Source of the DNA: Paracraurococcus lichenis
GTDB lineage: Bacteria; Pseudomonadota; Alphaproteobacteria; Acetobacterales; Acetobacteraceae
Direction: 5' to 3'
DNA length: 64,000 nucleotides
NCBI RefSeq assembly: GCF_030657435.1
Contig: NZ_JAUTWS010000029.1
Location: forward strand, 1-64,000
In this document: positions 8,105 to 17,530 of the stretch, in pieces
Numbering within the stretch: the stretch's first letter is position 1
Layout of the letters: each line of letters begins with the position of its first letter
Program-made: the position numbers and the translations under genes
Notes under the pieces: generated by a model
The model's input: only the letters and a program-made list of their open reading frames with translations
Told to the model about the DNA's origin: nothing
The model's database searches: none

Positions 8105-9759
8105 GCCGCGGAGCCGAAGCCCGCTGTTGCGTCGGCCGGCGGGAAGCGGCGGAACCGCGTCGTCCCGTCGCGCTCCAGCTGCTCGACCAGGCTGAGTTCC
8201 CAATCGAGATAGGCGCGGAAGGCAGCGAAGCGGTCGCCATCGGCAAGGTAGGCGCTGCGCGCGACATCCTCGGTCGGATGGAAGGCCGCGGCGCGTCCGG
8301 TCGCCAGCGGCCGTCCGGCCTGGGTCCAGCCTGCCGTGCCACCCGCCAGCACCAGCACCGGGCGGTCGGTCGCCCCCTGCAACTCCGCCGCGGCAAAGGC
8401 AGCCAGCAGCCCATCGGGCGAGGTCAGGACCAGGGCACCGTCGCCAGGCAGCGAGGCCGCATCCTCGACAAGTCGCGACCGTATGACGAAGAGCGCACCA
8501 GGGATATGTGCCTTCTCATAAGCGACGCTGCTGCCGAGATCGAGCAAGGTGACGTCACGCGCCTGCAGCCGTGTTGCCAGGGACGTCGCATCGATCGTCT
8601 CCACCGCAGGGATGGGTGCCGCCAGCAGGGACTGTTCCGGCCCGACGGCGAGCGGACCTTCCAGCGCGTCGGTCAGGACATAGACCTCCGCCTGGTTGAT
8701 CTGGATGAGCCAGGAGGCGGTGATGGCGGCGCGCACGCCATCCGGCTCGTCGATCAGCACAATGCGCGCGCGCTGGGTGCCGACCCAGTCGCCGCTCTGC
8801 TGCACCAGCTGGCCGCCGGGCGCGGACCGCGAGCCCGGCAGGTGGCCGCGTTCGAATTCCTCCGTCGTGCGGACATCCAGCAGATAGAGGCTGCGCCGTT
8901 CCGCCGCGGCCTCCGCCTCGAAGGCGCGCAAGGCGGTGCGGTCAACCCGACGGATGCCGAAGTGCTCCACCAGGCGCCGGGTGGCCGCCTGCGCGCGCAC
9001 CAGCGCCTTACCGGCCGGCGCAGGGCCGAGGTTGTCGCGGCCGCTGTCGAGTGCATGACCGGCGATCAGCCAGTCCATCGTGCCGTTGGCGAGCGACACC
9101 ACGCGATTCGGCACGCCGGCATTGATGAGCGCCTGCGCTCCGATGATGCTGCGGGTGCGGCCAGCGCAGTTTACCACGACGAGGGTATTCTCGTCGGGCA
9201 CCGCCGCATGGAAGCGATGGACCAACTCCGCCCCCGGCAGGTCGACCGCACCAGGAATGCTGAAGTTGCGGAACTCGGCGACCGGTCGGCTGTCGATCAC
9301 CACCACGTTGTCGCCGGCATCGATACGAGCCTTCGCCTCGGCGACCGAGATATGCGGCGTGCCATATTCATGCTCGACATACTCGCCGAAGGCCTTGCCG
9401 ATCACGTTGACGCCGGTGAAGAGTGCATATCCGGCCTCTACCCAGGAGGCGGTGCCGCCGGCGAGAATCGCGACGTCACCATAGCCCAGCGTGCGGAGCC
9501 GCTGCGCCGCACGCGCAGCGAGCGGACCACCATCGGCATCATAGACGACGACGCGGGTATTGCGGCGCGGCACCAGGCTGGCAACCCGCAGTTCAATCTG
9601 ACTGAGCGGCAGGCTGACGCTGAGCAGGATATGCCCGTCGCGCGCATGTACCCCGGCTTCTCGTGCGTCGAGCAGGGCGATCTCCACACCGGGATCGACA
9701 AGCAGGGTACGGAGTGTGGTTGCGTCGATGGTGAGCGTTGACGTGGATGCTAGGGTCAT
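8101..9759 (-). CDS. Four-domain rhodanese-like sulfurtransferase
   Basis: A 552-residue protein built of four rhodanese-like domains at about 20-115, 135-240, 275-375 and 390-485. Only domain 2 keeps a catalytic cysteine (VVVNCAGRTRS, C198). The matching loops are YDADGG in domain 1, IDEPDG in domain 3 and TSPDG in domain 4. Rhodaneses move sulfane sulfur from thiosulfate or persulfides to a nucleophile; the inactive domains may bind ligand or partners. It opens the minus-strand operon, with about 250 bases between its ATG and the AT-rich dyad at 10010-10038. A full-length paralogue (50238-51905) opens another organosulfur operon. No signal peptide, so it is probably cytosolic and handles sulfur released by the downstream oxygenases. 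Confidence 0.88.
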   Translation of the reverse strand: MTLASTSTLTIDATTLRTLLVDPGVEIALLDAREAGVHARDGHILLSVSLPLSQIELRVASLVPRRNTRVVVYDADGGPLAARAAQRLRTLGYGDVAILAGGTASWVEAGYALFTGVNVIGKAFGEYVEHEYGTPHISVAEAKARIDAGDNVVVIDSRPVAEFRNFSIPGAVDLPGAELVHRFHAAVPDENTLVVVNCAGRTRSIIGAQALINAGVPNRVVSLANGTMDWLIAGHALDSGRDNLGPAPAGKALVRAQAATRRLVEHFGIRRVDRTALRAFEAEAAAERRSLYLLDVRTTEEFERGHLPGSRSAPGGQLVQQSGDWVGTQRARIVLIDEPDGVRAAITASWLIQINQAEVYVLTDALEGPLAVGPEQSLLAAPIPAVETIDATSLATRLQARDVTLLDLGSSVAYEKAHIPGALFVIRSRLVEDAASLPGDGALVLTSPDGLLAAFAAAELQGATDRPVLVLAGGTAGWTQAGRPLATGRAAAFHPTEDVARSAYLADGDRFAAFRAYLDWELSLVEQLERDGTTRFRRFPPADATAGFGSAA

Positions 9760-10009
9760 CGCGGTGCCTCATGAAGGTGCTCGGGGACGTGCCGTCTTGG
9801 CAGCGCCGCTGCATGGGTGGCCTCGACGGCGCAGGGATATCCGGGACGCTGGTGCGCGGCTGTCGTTCATCCGGCGGGACATGCTCGGCAGCGGCGGCAT
9901 GCAAAGATGCTCGACTCTGTTGCCTGGGACATCGACGGTGCCATGGTCACGCTGTTCACCATGCGGATCTGATGCACCCTAACTTCCACATTCATTTTTC
10001 GTCAAATTC

Positions 10010-10038
10010 ATATTTACATCCTTTTGGATCGTGAATAT
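10010..10038. promoter_or_regulatory. Operator-like dyad with shared motif
   Basis: ATATTTACATCC (10010-10021), TTTT, then GGATCGTGAATAT (10026-10038): an imperfect inverted repeat with one mismatch and one extra base. The overlapping 14-mer ATCGTGAATATAGG (10028-10041) matches 12 of 14 bases of a motif in the dyad upstream of the paralogous rhodanese gene (50113-50140). It is a candidate binding site for a regulator controlling both divergent operons. Confidence 0.45.
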
Positions 10039-10157
10039 AGGATGGTGGAGTTCCTCGCGGCAATCCGAGCAGGCGTGCATGACTCTTCCCAAACAATGCA
10101 AATCCCGGATCGAGGCACGATTCCGTCAAGCAGATCGGAATGTCTGTTTGGCCTGTC

Positions 10158-10174
10158 AGGCACCTCGGGTGCCT
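10158..10174 (+). other. GC-rich hairpin in leader of LLM gene
   Basis: AGGCACC (10158-10164), loop TCG, GGTGCCT (10168-10174): a perfect 7-bp stem with a 3-base loop. No T-run follows, so it is not a typical terminator. It lies about 230 bases upstream of the gene at 10402 and would be within its mRNA leader only if transcription starts further upstream. Confidence 0.35.
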
Positions 10175-10401
10175 CTCGGTGACCGCGGGCAAGCCGACGG
10201 GCCAAGGTGCCCGCCACGTTTCAAAGGCGGTTTCTATTCAACTAATTTGAACCGTAATAAGAGTTTCGACGCAAGTTCTGGTCGTCGCGCGTTGTGTGAC
10301 CGGCGGCCAGGCGAGGCGATAGTTCACCGCCTCTCGCGCGATGCCGGCGCGATAGCCGCGCCGAGAGTCGGGCGAGGTCGCAGTGCGATGGGGGCGATTG
10401 G

Positions 10402-11574
10402 ATGATGGCCACGGAAGCCCGTCCGGGCCCCGCCGACTTCGCCGATAGTCCCTTGGCCCGGGTGCTTCGTCAGCCCCTGATCCTCGGCCTGTTCCTGCCG
10501 ATCCAGGATGGCGGATGGTCGACCTCCACCCTACCGCGCACGACCACCTGGACCTTCGACTACAATGCGCAGCTTACCAAGCGTGCCGAAGCCCTGGGCT
10601 TCGATCTGGTATTCGGGTTGGCTCAATGGACCAGCAAGGGCGGCTATGGCGGCGCGATGCGGTATCGCGAGACGTCGCTGGACAGTTTCATGACAGTCGG
10701 CGCACTCGCCGCCGTCACTCGGCGCATCCTGCTGATCTCGACGCTGCACGTGCTCTACGGACCCTGGCACCCAGTGCATCTGGCGAAATTCGGCGCCACG
10801 CTGGATCATATCTCCGGCGGGCGCTGGGGCGTGAATGTCGTCACCGGCTATGCGGCCCGCGAGCCGCTGATGTTCGGCATGGTGAGGATCGAGCACGACC
10901 TGCGCTACCGCATGGCCGATGAGTTCGTCACCTTGCTCGAGCGCCTTTGGAGCGAGACCGAGAACCTGACCGTGCGCGGCGAGTGGTGGCAGATGGAGGA
11001 TGCCTTCATCACCCCGAAGCCGCGCTATGGCAGGCCGATTTTGGTGAATGCGACCGGGTCGCCCGCGGGCATCGACTATGCCGTCCGCCATTCCGACCTG
11101 GTCTTCATCACCAGCCCTGGCGGCAATCAGCTGGCCGATGCGCTGGAGAGCCTGCCCGCGCATACCGCGACCCTGCGCGGGGAGGCCCGCAAGCTCGGCC
11201 GTTCCATCCGCACCATCCTCAACCCGATGGTGATCTGCCGCGAGACCGAGCGCGAGGTCCTGGCCTATCGCGATGCTATCGTCGCCGCCGCCGATGCCGA
11301 AGCGACCGAAGGGTTCGCAGCGCATGGCCGCGCCGGGGACGCCCAAGCCTGGCGCAACCAGAAGCGCTTGAATCGCCCGGTCGGCGGCAACCTGCATCTG
11401 GTCGGTACGCCGGAACAGATCGTCGACGGCTTCCGCAAGCTGCGGGCCGCCGGCTGCGACGGGCTGCAGATCACCTTCTTCGACTTCGCGCCGGACTTGG
11501 AACACTTTGGCGCAAAGGTTCTGCCCCTGCTGCACCAGGCGGGACTGCGACTGGCACCGGAGACAGACGCGTGA
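10402..11574 (+). CDS. LLM-class monooxygenase, SfnG/SsuD-like
   Basis: A 390-residue luciferase-like monooxygenase resembling dimethyl sulfone monooxygenase SfnG and alkanesulfonate monooxygenase SsuD. Landmarks: GLFLPIQDGGWSTS near the N-terminus, TWTFDYNAQLTKRAEALGFD, the LYGPWHPVHLAKFGATLDH block, ISGGRWGVNVVTGY, and a C-terminal VGTPEQIVDGFRKLRAAGCD. SfnG turns dimethyl sulfone into methanesulfinate using FMNH2 and O2; whether this protein does the same is inference. It is the first gene of a nine-gene plus-strand operon and is followed after 2 bases by a dipeptide-type binding-protein gene. Two adjacent ATGs (10402, 10405) are possible starts; no strong ribosome-binding site is seen. 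Confidence 0.85.
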   Translation: MMATEARPGPADFADSPLARVLRQPLILGLFLPIQDGGWSTSTLPRTTTWTFDYNAQLTKRAEALGFDLVFGLAQWTSKGGYGGAMRYRETSLDSFMTVGALAAVTRRILLISTLHVLYGPWHPVHLAKFGATLDHISGGRWGVNVVTGYAAREPLMFGMVRIEHDLRYRMADEFVTLLERLWSETENLTVRGEWWQMEDAFITPKPRYGRPILVNATGSPAGIDYAVRHSDLVFITSPGGNQLADALESLPAHTATLRGEARKLGRSIRTILNPMVICRETEREVLAYRDAIVAAADAEATEGFAAHGRAGDAQAWRNQKRLNRPVGGNLHLVGTPEQIVDGFRKLRAAGCDGLQITFFDFAPDLEHFGAKVLPLLHQAGLRLAPETDA

Positions 11575-11576
11575 CC

Positions 11577-13160
11577 ATGACATCGTTGCGGCGCAGGACA
11601 GCCCTCTCGCTACTCCTCGCTGGTGGCGCTGCCACCACCGCGGCGCAGGGTACACCCATCCGGGGAGGTACCCTTGTCGCCAATATCGTGCCGGAGCCGC
11701 AGAATCTTGTCGGCGGCATCGCAATCTCCGCCCCGGCCGTGGCGATCTCGGCCAATATCTTCGACACGCTGGTCGAATACGGTCCCGATCTCAGCCTCAA
11801 CCCTGGCTTGGCGGAAGCGTGGGAGGAAGCGGATGGCGGCCGCACCATTACCTTCCGTCTCCGCCAGGGCGTCCGTTGGCATGACGGCGCGCCCTTCACC
11901 GCGGCGGATGTCCGCTTCTCGCTACTGGAACTGATGCAGAAGGTGCATCCGCGCGGCGGCGCCTACTACGCCCAGTTGCGCTAGGTCGAAACGCCGGACG
12001 CGCATACCGTGGTCCTGCGACTGGCGCAGTCGGCGCCGGTGATCTGGTCGGTACTGGGCGGTGAGACGCAGATCCTGCCGCGCCATCTGTACGAAGGCAC
12101 GCCTGTCCAGACGAATCCCTGGAACATGAAGCCGGTCGGCACGGGCGCCTTCGTGTTCAAGGAATGGGTACGCGGCAGCCATGTCCTGGTCGAGCGCAAT
12201 CCGCACTACTGGGACCGCGAGAAGCCCTATCTGGGTCGCATCCGCTTCCGCTTCATCCCGGATTCCGGGGCCCGCGCCGCCGCGCTGGAAACCGGTGAGG
12301 TCCACTACACGCCGCTGAGCCCCGTCCCGCTGGCCGATACCGAGCGCCTGAAGCGCCTGCCGCAGCTGGTGATCGAAACCCGCGGCCAAGAGTACAACGC
12401 ACCGGTCTTCTTTCTCGACTTCAACCTGCGCAAGCCGGTCTTCCAGGATGTCCGGGTGCGCCGGGCCGTTGCGCATGCCATCGACAAGGAGGCGCTGGCC
12501 AAGATTGTCTGGCAGGGTTTCGCGCAGCCTGCGACCGGCCCGGTGCCAAGCTATCAGCGTGCCTTCTACACGCCCGACGTCCCACGCTACGCCTTCGATC
12601 CCGCCCGCGCCGAGCAATTGCTGGACGAAGCCGGGCTACGCCGCGGCGCAGGGGGCATCCGGCTGCGCTTCACCCATGACACCATGCCCTATGGCGACGA
12701 ATGCATGCAGAGCGGGGAATTCATCCGACAGTCGCTGCGCCGCGTCGGCATCGAGGTGACGCTCCGCAATCACGACCTGCCGACCTTCCTGCGGACCATC
12801 TTCACCGACCATGCCTTCGACACCTTCAAATCTTTCTATGCCGCCTTTCCCGATCCGCAGATCGGCGTGCATCGACGCTTCTGGAGTGAGGCGATCAAGC
12901 CGGGCACGCCGTGGTCCAATGGGTCGGGCTATGCGAGTGCGGAAGCGGACAGGCTGATCGGGGACATCCAGTTGGAAGGCGACCGGGACCGCCGCCAGCA
13001 GCTGATCTTCGCGCTGCAACGCCTGGCGCAGACCGACCTGCCCAGCATCAGCCTGCTGGAGCTGAAACCCTACCGCATCTTCTCCAGCCGGCTGCGCGGG
13101 GTGAATGTCGATCCGGACGGCAATGCCCGCTCGCTCAAGACCGTGTGGTTCGCCGCATGA
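11577..13160 (+). pseudogene. Dipeptide-type binding protein broken by in-frame TAG
   Basis: Would encode a 527-codon SBP family 5 (DppA/OppA-like) periplasmic protein. A signal peptide begins MTSLRRRTALSLLLAG, and family blocks RGGTLVANIVPEPQNL and GVRWHDGAPFTAADV follow. Codon 136 (11982-11984) is TAG; the same frame then continues without change through VETPDAHTVVLRL and GTGAFVFKEWVRG to a normal TGA at 13158-13160. Apart from this codon the sequence aligns throughout with the intact neighbour (13157-14743). No frameshift is present. It could be a true nonsense mutation, a base-calling error, or a read-through codon; the first two are more likely. The tandem paralogue may compensate for its loss. 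Confidence 0.8.
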
Positions 13161-14743
13161 GGCGCCGTGCATGGCTCGGCCACGGCGCTGCCCTGGCGGC
13201 GCTGCCCTGGCTGACGGCACCCGCCGTCGTCCTTGCGCAGGCTGCCGTTCGGGGCGGGACCCTGGTGGTCAATCTGGAGCCGGAGCCGTCGAGCTTCCTG
13301 TTCAACGCCGCGACCGCGACCATCCTGTTCGGATCGGTGAATGACGGGCTGGTGACCTATGATGCCGAGTTCCGCCCGGTGCCGAGCCTGGCCGAGAGCT
13401 GGTCGCAGTCGCCGGATGGTCTGAGCATCACCTTCCACCTCCGTCGCGGGGTGAAATGGCATGACGGCCACGACTTCACCTCAGCCGATGTCGCTTATTC
13501 GGTGCTGGAGGTGGTGAAGAAGGTCAATCCACGCGCCGGTGCCGCCTATAGCGCGGTGGTCGCGGTCGATACGCCGGATCCCCACACCGCCATCTTCCGG
13601 CTCTCCGAGCCTTCGCCCGTGATCTGGTCGATCCTCAGCAGCGCCGAGACCACGATCCTGCCGCGGCACCTCTATGAAGGGACCAATCCCCTCATCAATC
13701 CCTGGAATCAGAAATTCATCGGCACCGGGGCTTTCGTGTTCCGCGAATGGGCCAGGGGCCAGCATATCCTGGTGGAACGCAACCGCAATTACTGGCAGGG
13801 CGACGTGGTCCCCCTCGACCGCGTCCGCTTCCGGGTCATCCCCGATCCCGGTGCCCGGCTGGCCGCGTTGGAGGCGGGGGAGGTGCACTACACGCCGCTC
13901 AGTGTCGTGCCGCCCTCCGACGTCGCCCGGCTTCGCGGCGTGCCTGGCCTGACCGTCGAGACCCGTGGCTATGGCACCTTCGTCCCGGTCTTCTTCTTCG
14001 ACTTCAATCTCCGCCGGCCGGTGTTCCAGGATCACCGGGTGCGGGCCGCCTTCGCACATGCGATCGACCGGCAAGGCTTGGCCGACACCGTCTGGTACGG
14101 CCTCGCCAAGCCCGCCACCGGCCCGATCCCGAGTGCTCAGGCCCAATTCCACACGGCGGAGACGCCGCAATACCCCTTCGATCCGGGCCGGGCGGAGGCG
14201 CTGCTGGACGCGGCTGGGCTGCGGCGCGGGCCGGATGGCGTGCGGCTGCGCATCAACCACTTTGCGATGCCCTATGGCGACGTGCTGCGGCGCGCAGCGG
14301 AGTACCTGCGGGAATCCCTGAAGCGCGTCGGGGTGGACCTGCAACTCGTCAATCTCGATGTCGCGCCCTTCCTCCGCCGCATCTATGCCGATCGGGACTT
14401 CGATACCTATAGCAGCTACTACTCGGCCTCGGCCGATCCGCAGATCGGCGTCACCCGCCGCTTCGCCACGGCGGCGATCCAGCCGGGCGTCGCCTGGTCG
14501 AACGGCACGGGCTACAGCAACCCCGAAGCCGACCGCATCATCGACGCCAGCCGGACGGAGATCGACCCGGAGCGCCGGCGGCACCTGCTTATACGCCTCC
14601 AGGACCTCGCCCAGCGCGACCTGCCCTCGATCAATCTGCTCGAATTGCAGCATTTTAGTGTCCTGTCGCGGCGCGTCCAGGGCCTCAGCACGGCGGTCGA
14701 CGGCTATGCGAAATCGCTCTCATCGGTCTGGCTCGCGCGATGA
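13157..14743 (+). CDS. Dipeptide-type ABC substrate-binding protein
   Basis: A 528-residue periplasmic binding protein of SBP family 5. The N-terminal signal (MRRRAWLGHGAALAALPWL, cleaved near VLAQA) is followed by RGGTLVVNLEPEPSSF, and then by the family landmarks GVKWHDGHDFTSADVAYS, GTGAFVFREWARGQH and the HAIDRQGLAD segment. The open frame starts at 12911, but the ATG at 13157 overlaps the preceding stop by 4 bases and begins the signal peptide. It is an intact tandem paralogue of the interrupted gene just upstream, and its stop overlaps the DppB-like gene by 4 bases. In this context the cargo is more likely a small sulfur compound or its conjugate than a peptide. Confidence 0.88.
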   Translation: MRRRAWLGHGAALAALPWLTAPAVVLAQAAVRGGTLVVNLEPEPSSFLFNAATATILFGSVNDGLVTYDAEFRPVPSLAESWSQSPDGLSITFHLRRGVKWHDGHDFTSADVAYSVLEVVKKVNPRAGAAYSAVVAVDTPDPHTAIFRLSEPSPVIWSILSSAETTILPRHLYEGTNPLINPWNQKFIGTGAFVFREWARGQHILVERNRNYWQGDVVPLDRVRFRVIPDPGARLAALEAGEVHYTPLSVVPPSDVARLRGVPGLTVETRGYGTFVPVFFFDFNLRRPVFQDHRVRAAFAHAIDRQGLADTVWYGLAKPATGPIPSAQAQFHTAETPQYPFDPGRAEALLDAAGLRRGPDGVRLRINHFAMPYGDVLRRAAEYLRESLKRVGVDLQLVNLDVAPFLRRIYADRDFDTYSSYYSASADPQIGVTRRFATAAIQPGVAWSNGTGYSNPEADRIIDASRTEIDPERRRHLLIRLQDLAQRDLPSINLLELQHFSVLSRRVQGLSTAVDGYAKSLSSVWLAR

Positions 14744-15714
14744 CGCCGCCGCGCTACCTGGCCGCCCGGCTGGCGCAAGTGCTGCCGGTCGTCCTGATGA
14801 TCGTCACCGCCAATTTCTTCCTGATGCAACTGGCGCCGGGCGACATGGCCGATGTGATGGCCGGCGAGGCCGGTGCGGCTACCCCTGAATTCCTCGCCAG
14901 CCTGCGTGCGGCCTTCGGTGCGGACCAACCCCTGGCAACGCGCTTCCTGCAATACCTCGGCCGAGTGCTGACCCTGGATCTTGGCTTTTCCTTCCGGAAC
15001 GGCAAGCCGGTGCTCGACCTCATTCTCTCCCGCGCCCCGGCCACGGCGCTGCTGCTCGGCAGCAGCTTGGTGGTCGCGCTCGCAGTCGGCGTGAGCCTCG
15101 GCTGGGTGGCGGCAAGGGGCCGCGGCGGCTGGGCCGACCGGGCGGTGTCGCTGGTCACCACCATCGGCTTCGCGACGCCGCTGTTCTGGGTCGGGCTGAT
15201 GATGATCGTGCTCTTTGCCGTTGAGTTGCGCTGGTTGCCGACGGGCGGCATCTATGACGCCGATGCGGATTTGACCGGCATGGCCTTCCTGCTCGATGTC
15301 GCGCGGCACCTGGTGATGCCGGTCATGACCTTGGCGATCTTCTACGTCGCCATCTACGCCCGGCTCTCCCGCGCCGCGGTGCTGGAGGTGGAGCAACTCG
15401 ACTTCGTCCGGACGGCGCGGGCGAAGGGGCTGTCCCGGCGGCGCATCGCCCTGGCCCATGTGCTGCGCAATGCGCTGCTGCCGGTGGTGACCATGACGGG
15501 GCTGCAACTGGGCACGTTGCTCAGCGGCGCGCTGGTGGTGGAGACGGTCTTCGCCTGGCCGGGCATGGGGCGCCTGACCTTCGATGCGGTCAACCAACGC
15601 GACCTCAACCTGCTGCTCGGCATCCTGTTCTGCACCTCGCTGCTGGTGATCCTGGTGAATCTGGCGACCGATCTTGTCTATGCCCTGCTCGACCCGCGGA
15701 TCGAGTTGCGATGA
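14740..15714 (+). CDS. Dipeptide-type ABC permease (DppB-like)
   Basis: A 324-residue inner-membrane protein with about six transmembrane helices. It shows the DppB/OppB N-terminal helix (VLPVVLMIVTANFFLMQLAP, then GD) and the EAA-type loop VRTARAKGLSRRRIALAHVL, ending with the typical ALLDPRIELR. It is translationally coupled by 4-base ATGA overlaps to the binding protein before it and the second permease after it. Together with 15711-18507 it forms a complete dipeptide-type importer embedded between two LLM monooxygenase genes. Confidence 0.9.
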   Translation: MTPPRYLAARLAQVLPVVLMIVTANFFLMQLAPGDMADVMAGEAGAATPEFLASLRAAFGADQPLATRFLQYLGRVLTLDLGFSFRNGKPVLDLILSRAPATALLLGSSLVVALAVGVSLGWVAARGRGGWADRAVSLVTTIGFATPLFWVGLMMIVLFAVELRWLPTGGIYDADADLTGMAFLLDVARHLVMPVMTLAIFYVAIYARLSRAAVLEVEQLDFVRTARAKGLSRRRIALAHVLRNALLPVVTMTGLQLGTLLSGALVVETVFAWPGMGRLTFDAVNQRDLNLLLGILFCTSLLVILVNLATDLVYALLDPRIELR

Positions 15715-16559
15715 GCGGCGGGCACAACGCTTTGCGGCGGCGCCTGCTGGGCGATCCATCGGTCCGTACCGGCGTCGCCATGCTTTCGCTCGCGCTGCTC
15801 ACCGCGGCCGGTGCGGGCTGGCTCTTTGGCGAGGATCCCTTCGCCATGGTCGGCCGGCCCTTCCTCTGGCCGGGCACCGATCCGCGTCACCCGCTCGGTA
15901 CCGACATGTTCGGGCGCGACATCCTCACCGGCCTTGCCCATGGCGCGCGGGTTTCCCTGCTGGTCGGCCTTACGGCCGCCGGCCTTTCCATCGGCCTCGG
16001 CGTCGCCATCGGCGTGACGGCGGGGTATTTCGGCGGCCTGGTCGACCACGCGCTGATGCGGCTGACCGAGATGTTCCAGACCATGCCGCCGCTGATCCTG
16101 GTGGTCGCGCTGGTGGCGGTGCTGCAACCCTCGATAGGCAGCATCGTGCTGGCGATCGGCCTGACCAGCTGGACGCAGAGTGCGCGCCTGGTGCGGGCGG
16201 AGACGCTGCGGGTGCGGGACAGCGAATTCGTCCAGGCGGCGCGCGTCATGGGAATGGGGCATGGCCATATCATCCTGGCGCATGTGCTGCACAACGTGCT
16301 GACCCCGGTGATCGTCACCGGCTCCATCCTCGTGGGCACGGCCATCCTGACGGAGGTGGCGCTGTCCTTCCTCGGCCTGGGTGATCCGAACGTCATGTCC
16401 TGGGGCAGCATGATCGGCGCGGGCCGGCAGGTGCTGCGCACCGCCTGGTACATGACGGCGCTGCCCGGCCTCGCCATCGTCCTGACCGTGGTCGCCTTCA
16501 CCGCCATCGGCAATGGCCTCGGCCATGTGCTGAATCCGCGCGGGGAGGCGCCGCGATGA
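15711..16559 (+). CDS. Dipeptide-type ABC permease (DppC-like)
   Basis: A 282-residue second permease of the dipeptide-type importer. It carries the DppC-type periplasmic motif HPLGTDMFGRDILTGLAHGA near 61-80, the EAA loop VQAARVMGMGHGHIILAHVL, and ALSFLGLGDPNVMSWGSMI. The end [13 protein letters not shown] is typical. It has 4-base overlaps with both neighbours, implying coupled translation and fixed stoichiometry. Confidence 0.9.
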   Translation: MSGGHNALRRRLLGDPSVRTGVAMLSLALLTAAGAGWLFGEDPFAMVGRPFLWPGTDPRHPLGTDMFGRDILTGLAHGARVSLLVGLTAAGLSIGLGVAIGVTAGYFGGLVDHALMRLTEMFQTMPPLILVVALVAVLQPSIGSIVLAIGLTSWTQSARLVRAETLRVRDSEFVQAARVMGMGHGHIILAHVLHNVLTPVIVTGSILVGTAILTEVALSFLGLGDPNVMSWGSMIGAGRQVLRTAWYMTALPGLAIVLTVVAFTAIGNGLGHVLNPRGEAPR

Positions 16560-17530
16560 GCCAGGTGCCGATCCTCGAGGTCCAGGACCTGACGGTGCGC
16601 TTCGGTGCGCTGACCGCGGTGGACAGGCTTTCCTTCGCGCTCGCAGCGCGGGAGACGCTGGCGATCGTCGGTGAGTCCGGTTGCGGCAAGTCGGTCAGCG
16701 CCATGGCGATCCTGCGCCTGCTGCCGGCGACGGCGCGGCTCGGCGGGCGCGTGCTGTTCCGTGGCCAGGACCTGGTGCGGCTGGATGAGACGGAACTGGC
16801 GGGGCTGCGGAGCCGCGGCGCGGCGATGATCTTCCAGGACCCGCTCTCGGCGCTGAACCCGGTGATGCGGGTCGGCGAGCAGATCGCCGAGGTGGTGCGC
16901 CGCCATGACGGCGCCAGCCGGGCGGCAGCGCGCCGGCGCGCCCTCGAATTGCTGGCGCAGGTACGGATCACCGACCCTGAGCGGCGGCTGGACGACTACC
17001 CGCATCGGCTGTCCGGCGGCATGCGCCAGCGGGTGATGATCGCCATGGCGCTCGCCGCGCGGCCGGCGCTGCTGATTGCCGATGAGGCGACGACCGCGCT
17101 GGATGTCACCATCCAGGCGCAGATCCTGAAGCTGCTCTGGTCGCTGCAGCAGGAGCTCGGCATGGCCCTGATCCTGATCAGCCACGACCTCGCGGTCGTG
17201 GCGGAAATGGCCGACCGTGTGCTGGTCATGTATGCCGGCCGCAAGATCGAGGAGCAGCCGGCCGACAGCTTTTTCCAGCGCCCGTTGCATCCCTATTCCC
17301 GGGGCCTGCTCCGGGCCCGCCCGGTTGCCGGCCACTGGCAGGAGGATTTGGCGGAAATCCCGGGCGTAGTGCCGGCGCTGGATGCCTTGCCGGCAGGCTG
17401 TGCCTTCGCCCCGCGCTGCGCCGAGGCCATTGCGGCCTGCCATGCCGAAGCCCCGCCGCTCGCCCGGCATGGCGCCGGCTTCGCCGCCTGCATCCGCATT
17501 CCCCAGCTCGCGCTGCAGGAGGCGACATGA
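16556..17530 (+). CDS. Dipeptide-type ABC ATP-binding protein (DppD-like)
   Basis: A 324-residue ATPase. Walker A is GESGCGKS near 39-46, the signature is LSGGMRQRV, Walker B is [12 protein letters not shown], and the switch histidine lies in ISHD. The C-terminal oligopeptide/dipeptide extension is present, with the cysteine pattern GCAFAPRC...CH...C usual in DppD proteins. It is overlapped by 4 bases with the permease before and the second ATPase after. Confidence 0.9.
   Translation: MSQVPILEVQDLTVRFGALTAVDRLSFALAARETLAIVGESGCGKSVSAMAILRLLPATARLGGRVLFRGQDLVRLDETELAGLRSRGAAMIFQDPLSALNPVMRVGEQIAEVVRRHDGASRAAARRRALELLAQVRITDPERRLDDYPHRLSGGMRQRVMIAMALAARPALLIADEATTALDVTIQAQILKLLWSLQQELGMALILISHDLAVVAEMADRVLVMYAGRKIEEQPADSFFQRPLHPYSRGLLRARPVAGHWQEDLAEIPGVVPALDALPAGCAFAPRCAEAIAACHAEAPPLARHGAGFAACIRIPQLALQEAT

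Larger units (their letters stand above)
9760..10401. promoter_or_regulatory. Divergent intergenic region between two sulfur operons
   Basis: A 642-base gap between divergent operons with no supported gene. Bases 9985-10045 and 10228-10275 are conspicuously AT-rich and probably hold the two promoters. Elements seen: a dyad at 10010-10038, a 7-bp GC hairpin at 10158-10174, and TTCAA-N5-TTGAA at 10237-10251. No riboswitch class could be matched by eye. Confidence 0.6.

Noticed and set aside
6437-8212. 591-codon plus-strand open frame
   Set aside because: Antisense to the ATPase and permease genes of a well-supported operon; composition is that of a shadow frame.
8023-9741. 572-codon plus-strand open frame opposite the rhodanese
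   Set aside because: The minus-strand rhodanese has four clear domains; the opposite frame has none.
10141-10230. Possible SAM- or cobalamin-type riboswitch in the leader of the SfnG-like gene
   Set aside because: Only a single hairpin is visible; none of the conserved core sequences of these classes could be found by eye.
10031-10405. 124-codon plus-strand frame before the SfnG-like gene
   Set aside because: It begins in the promoter dyad, has irregular composition, no domain, and runs into the start of a real gene.
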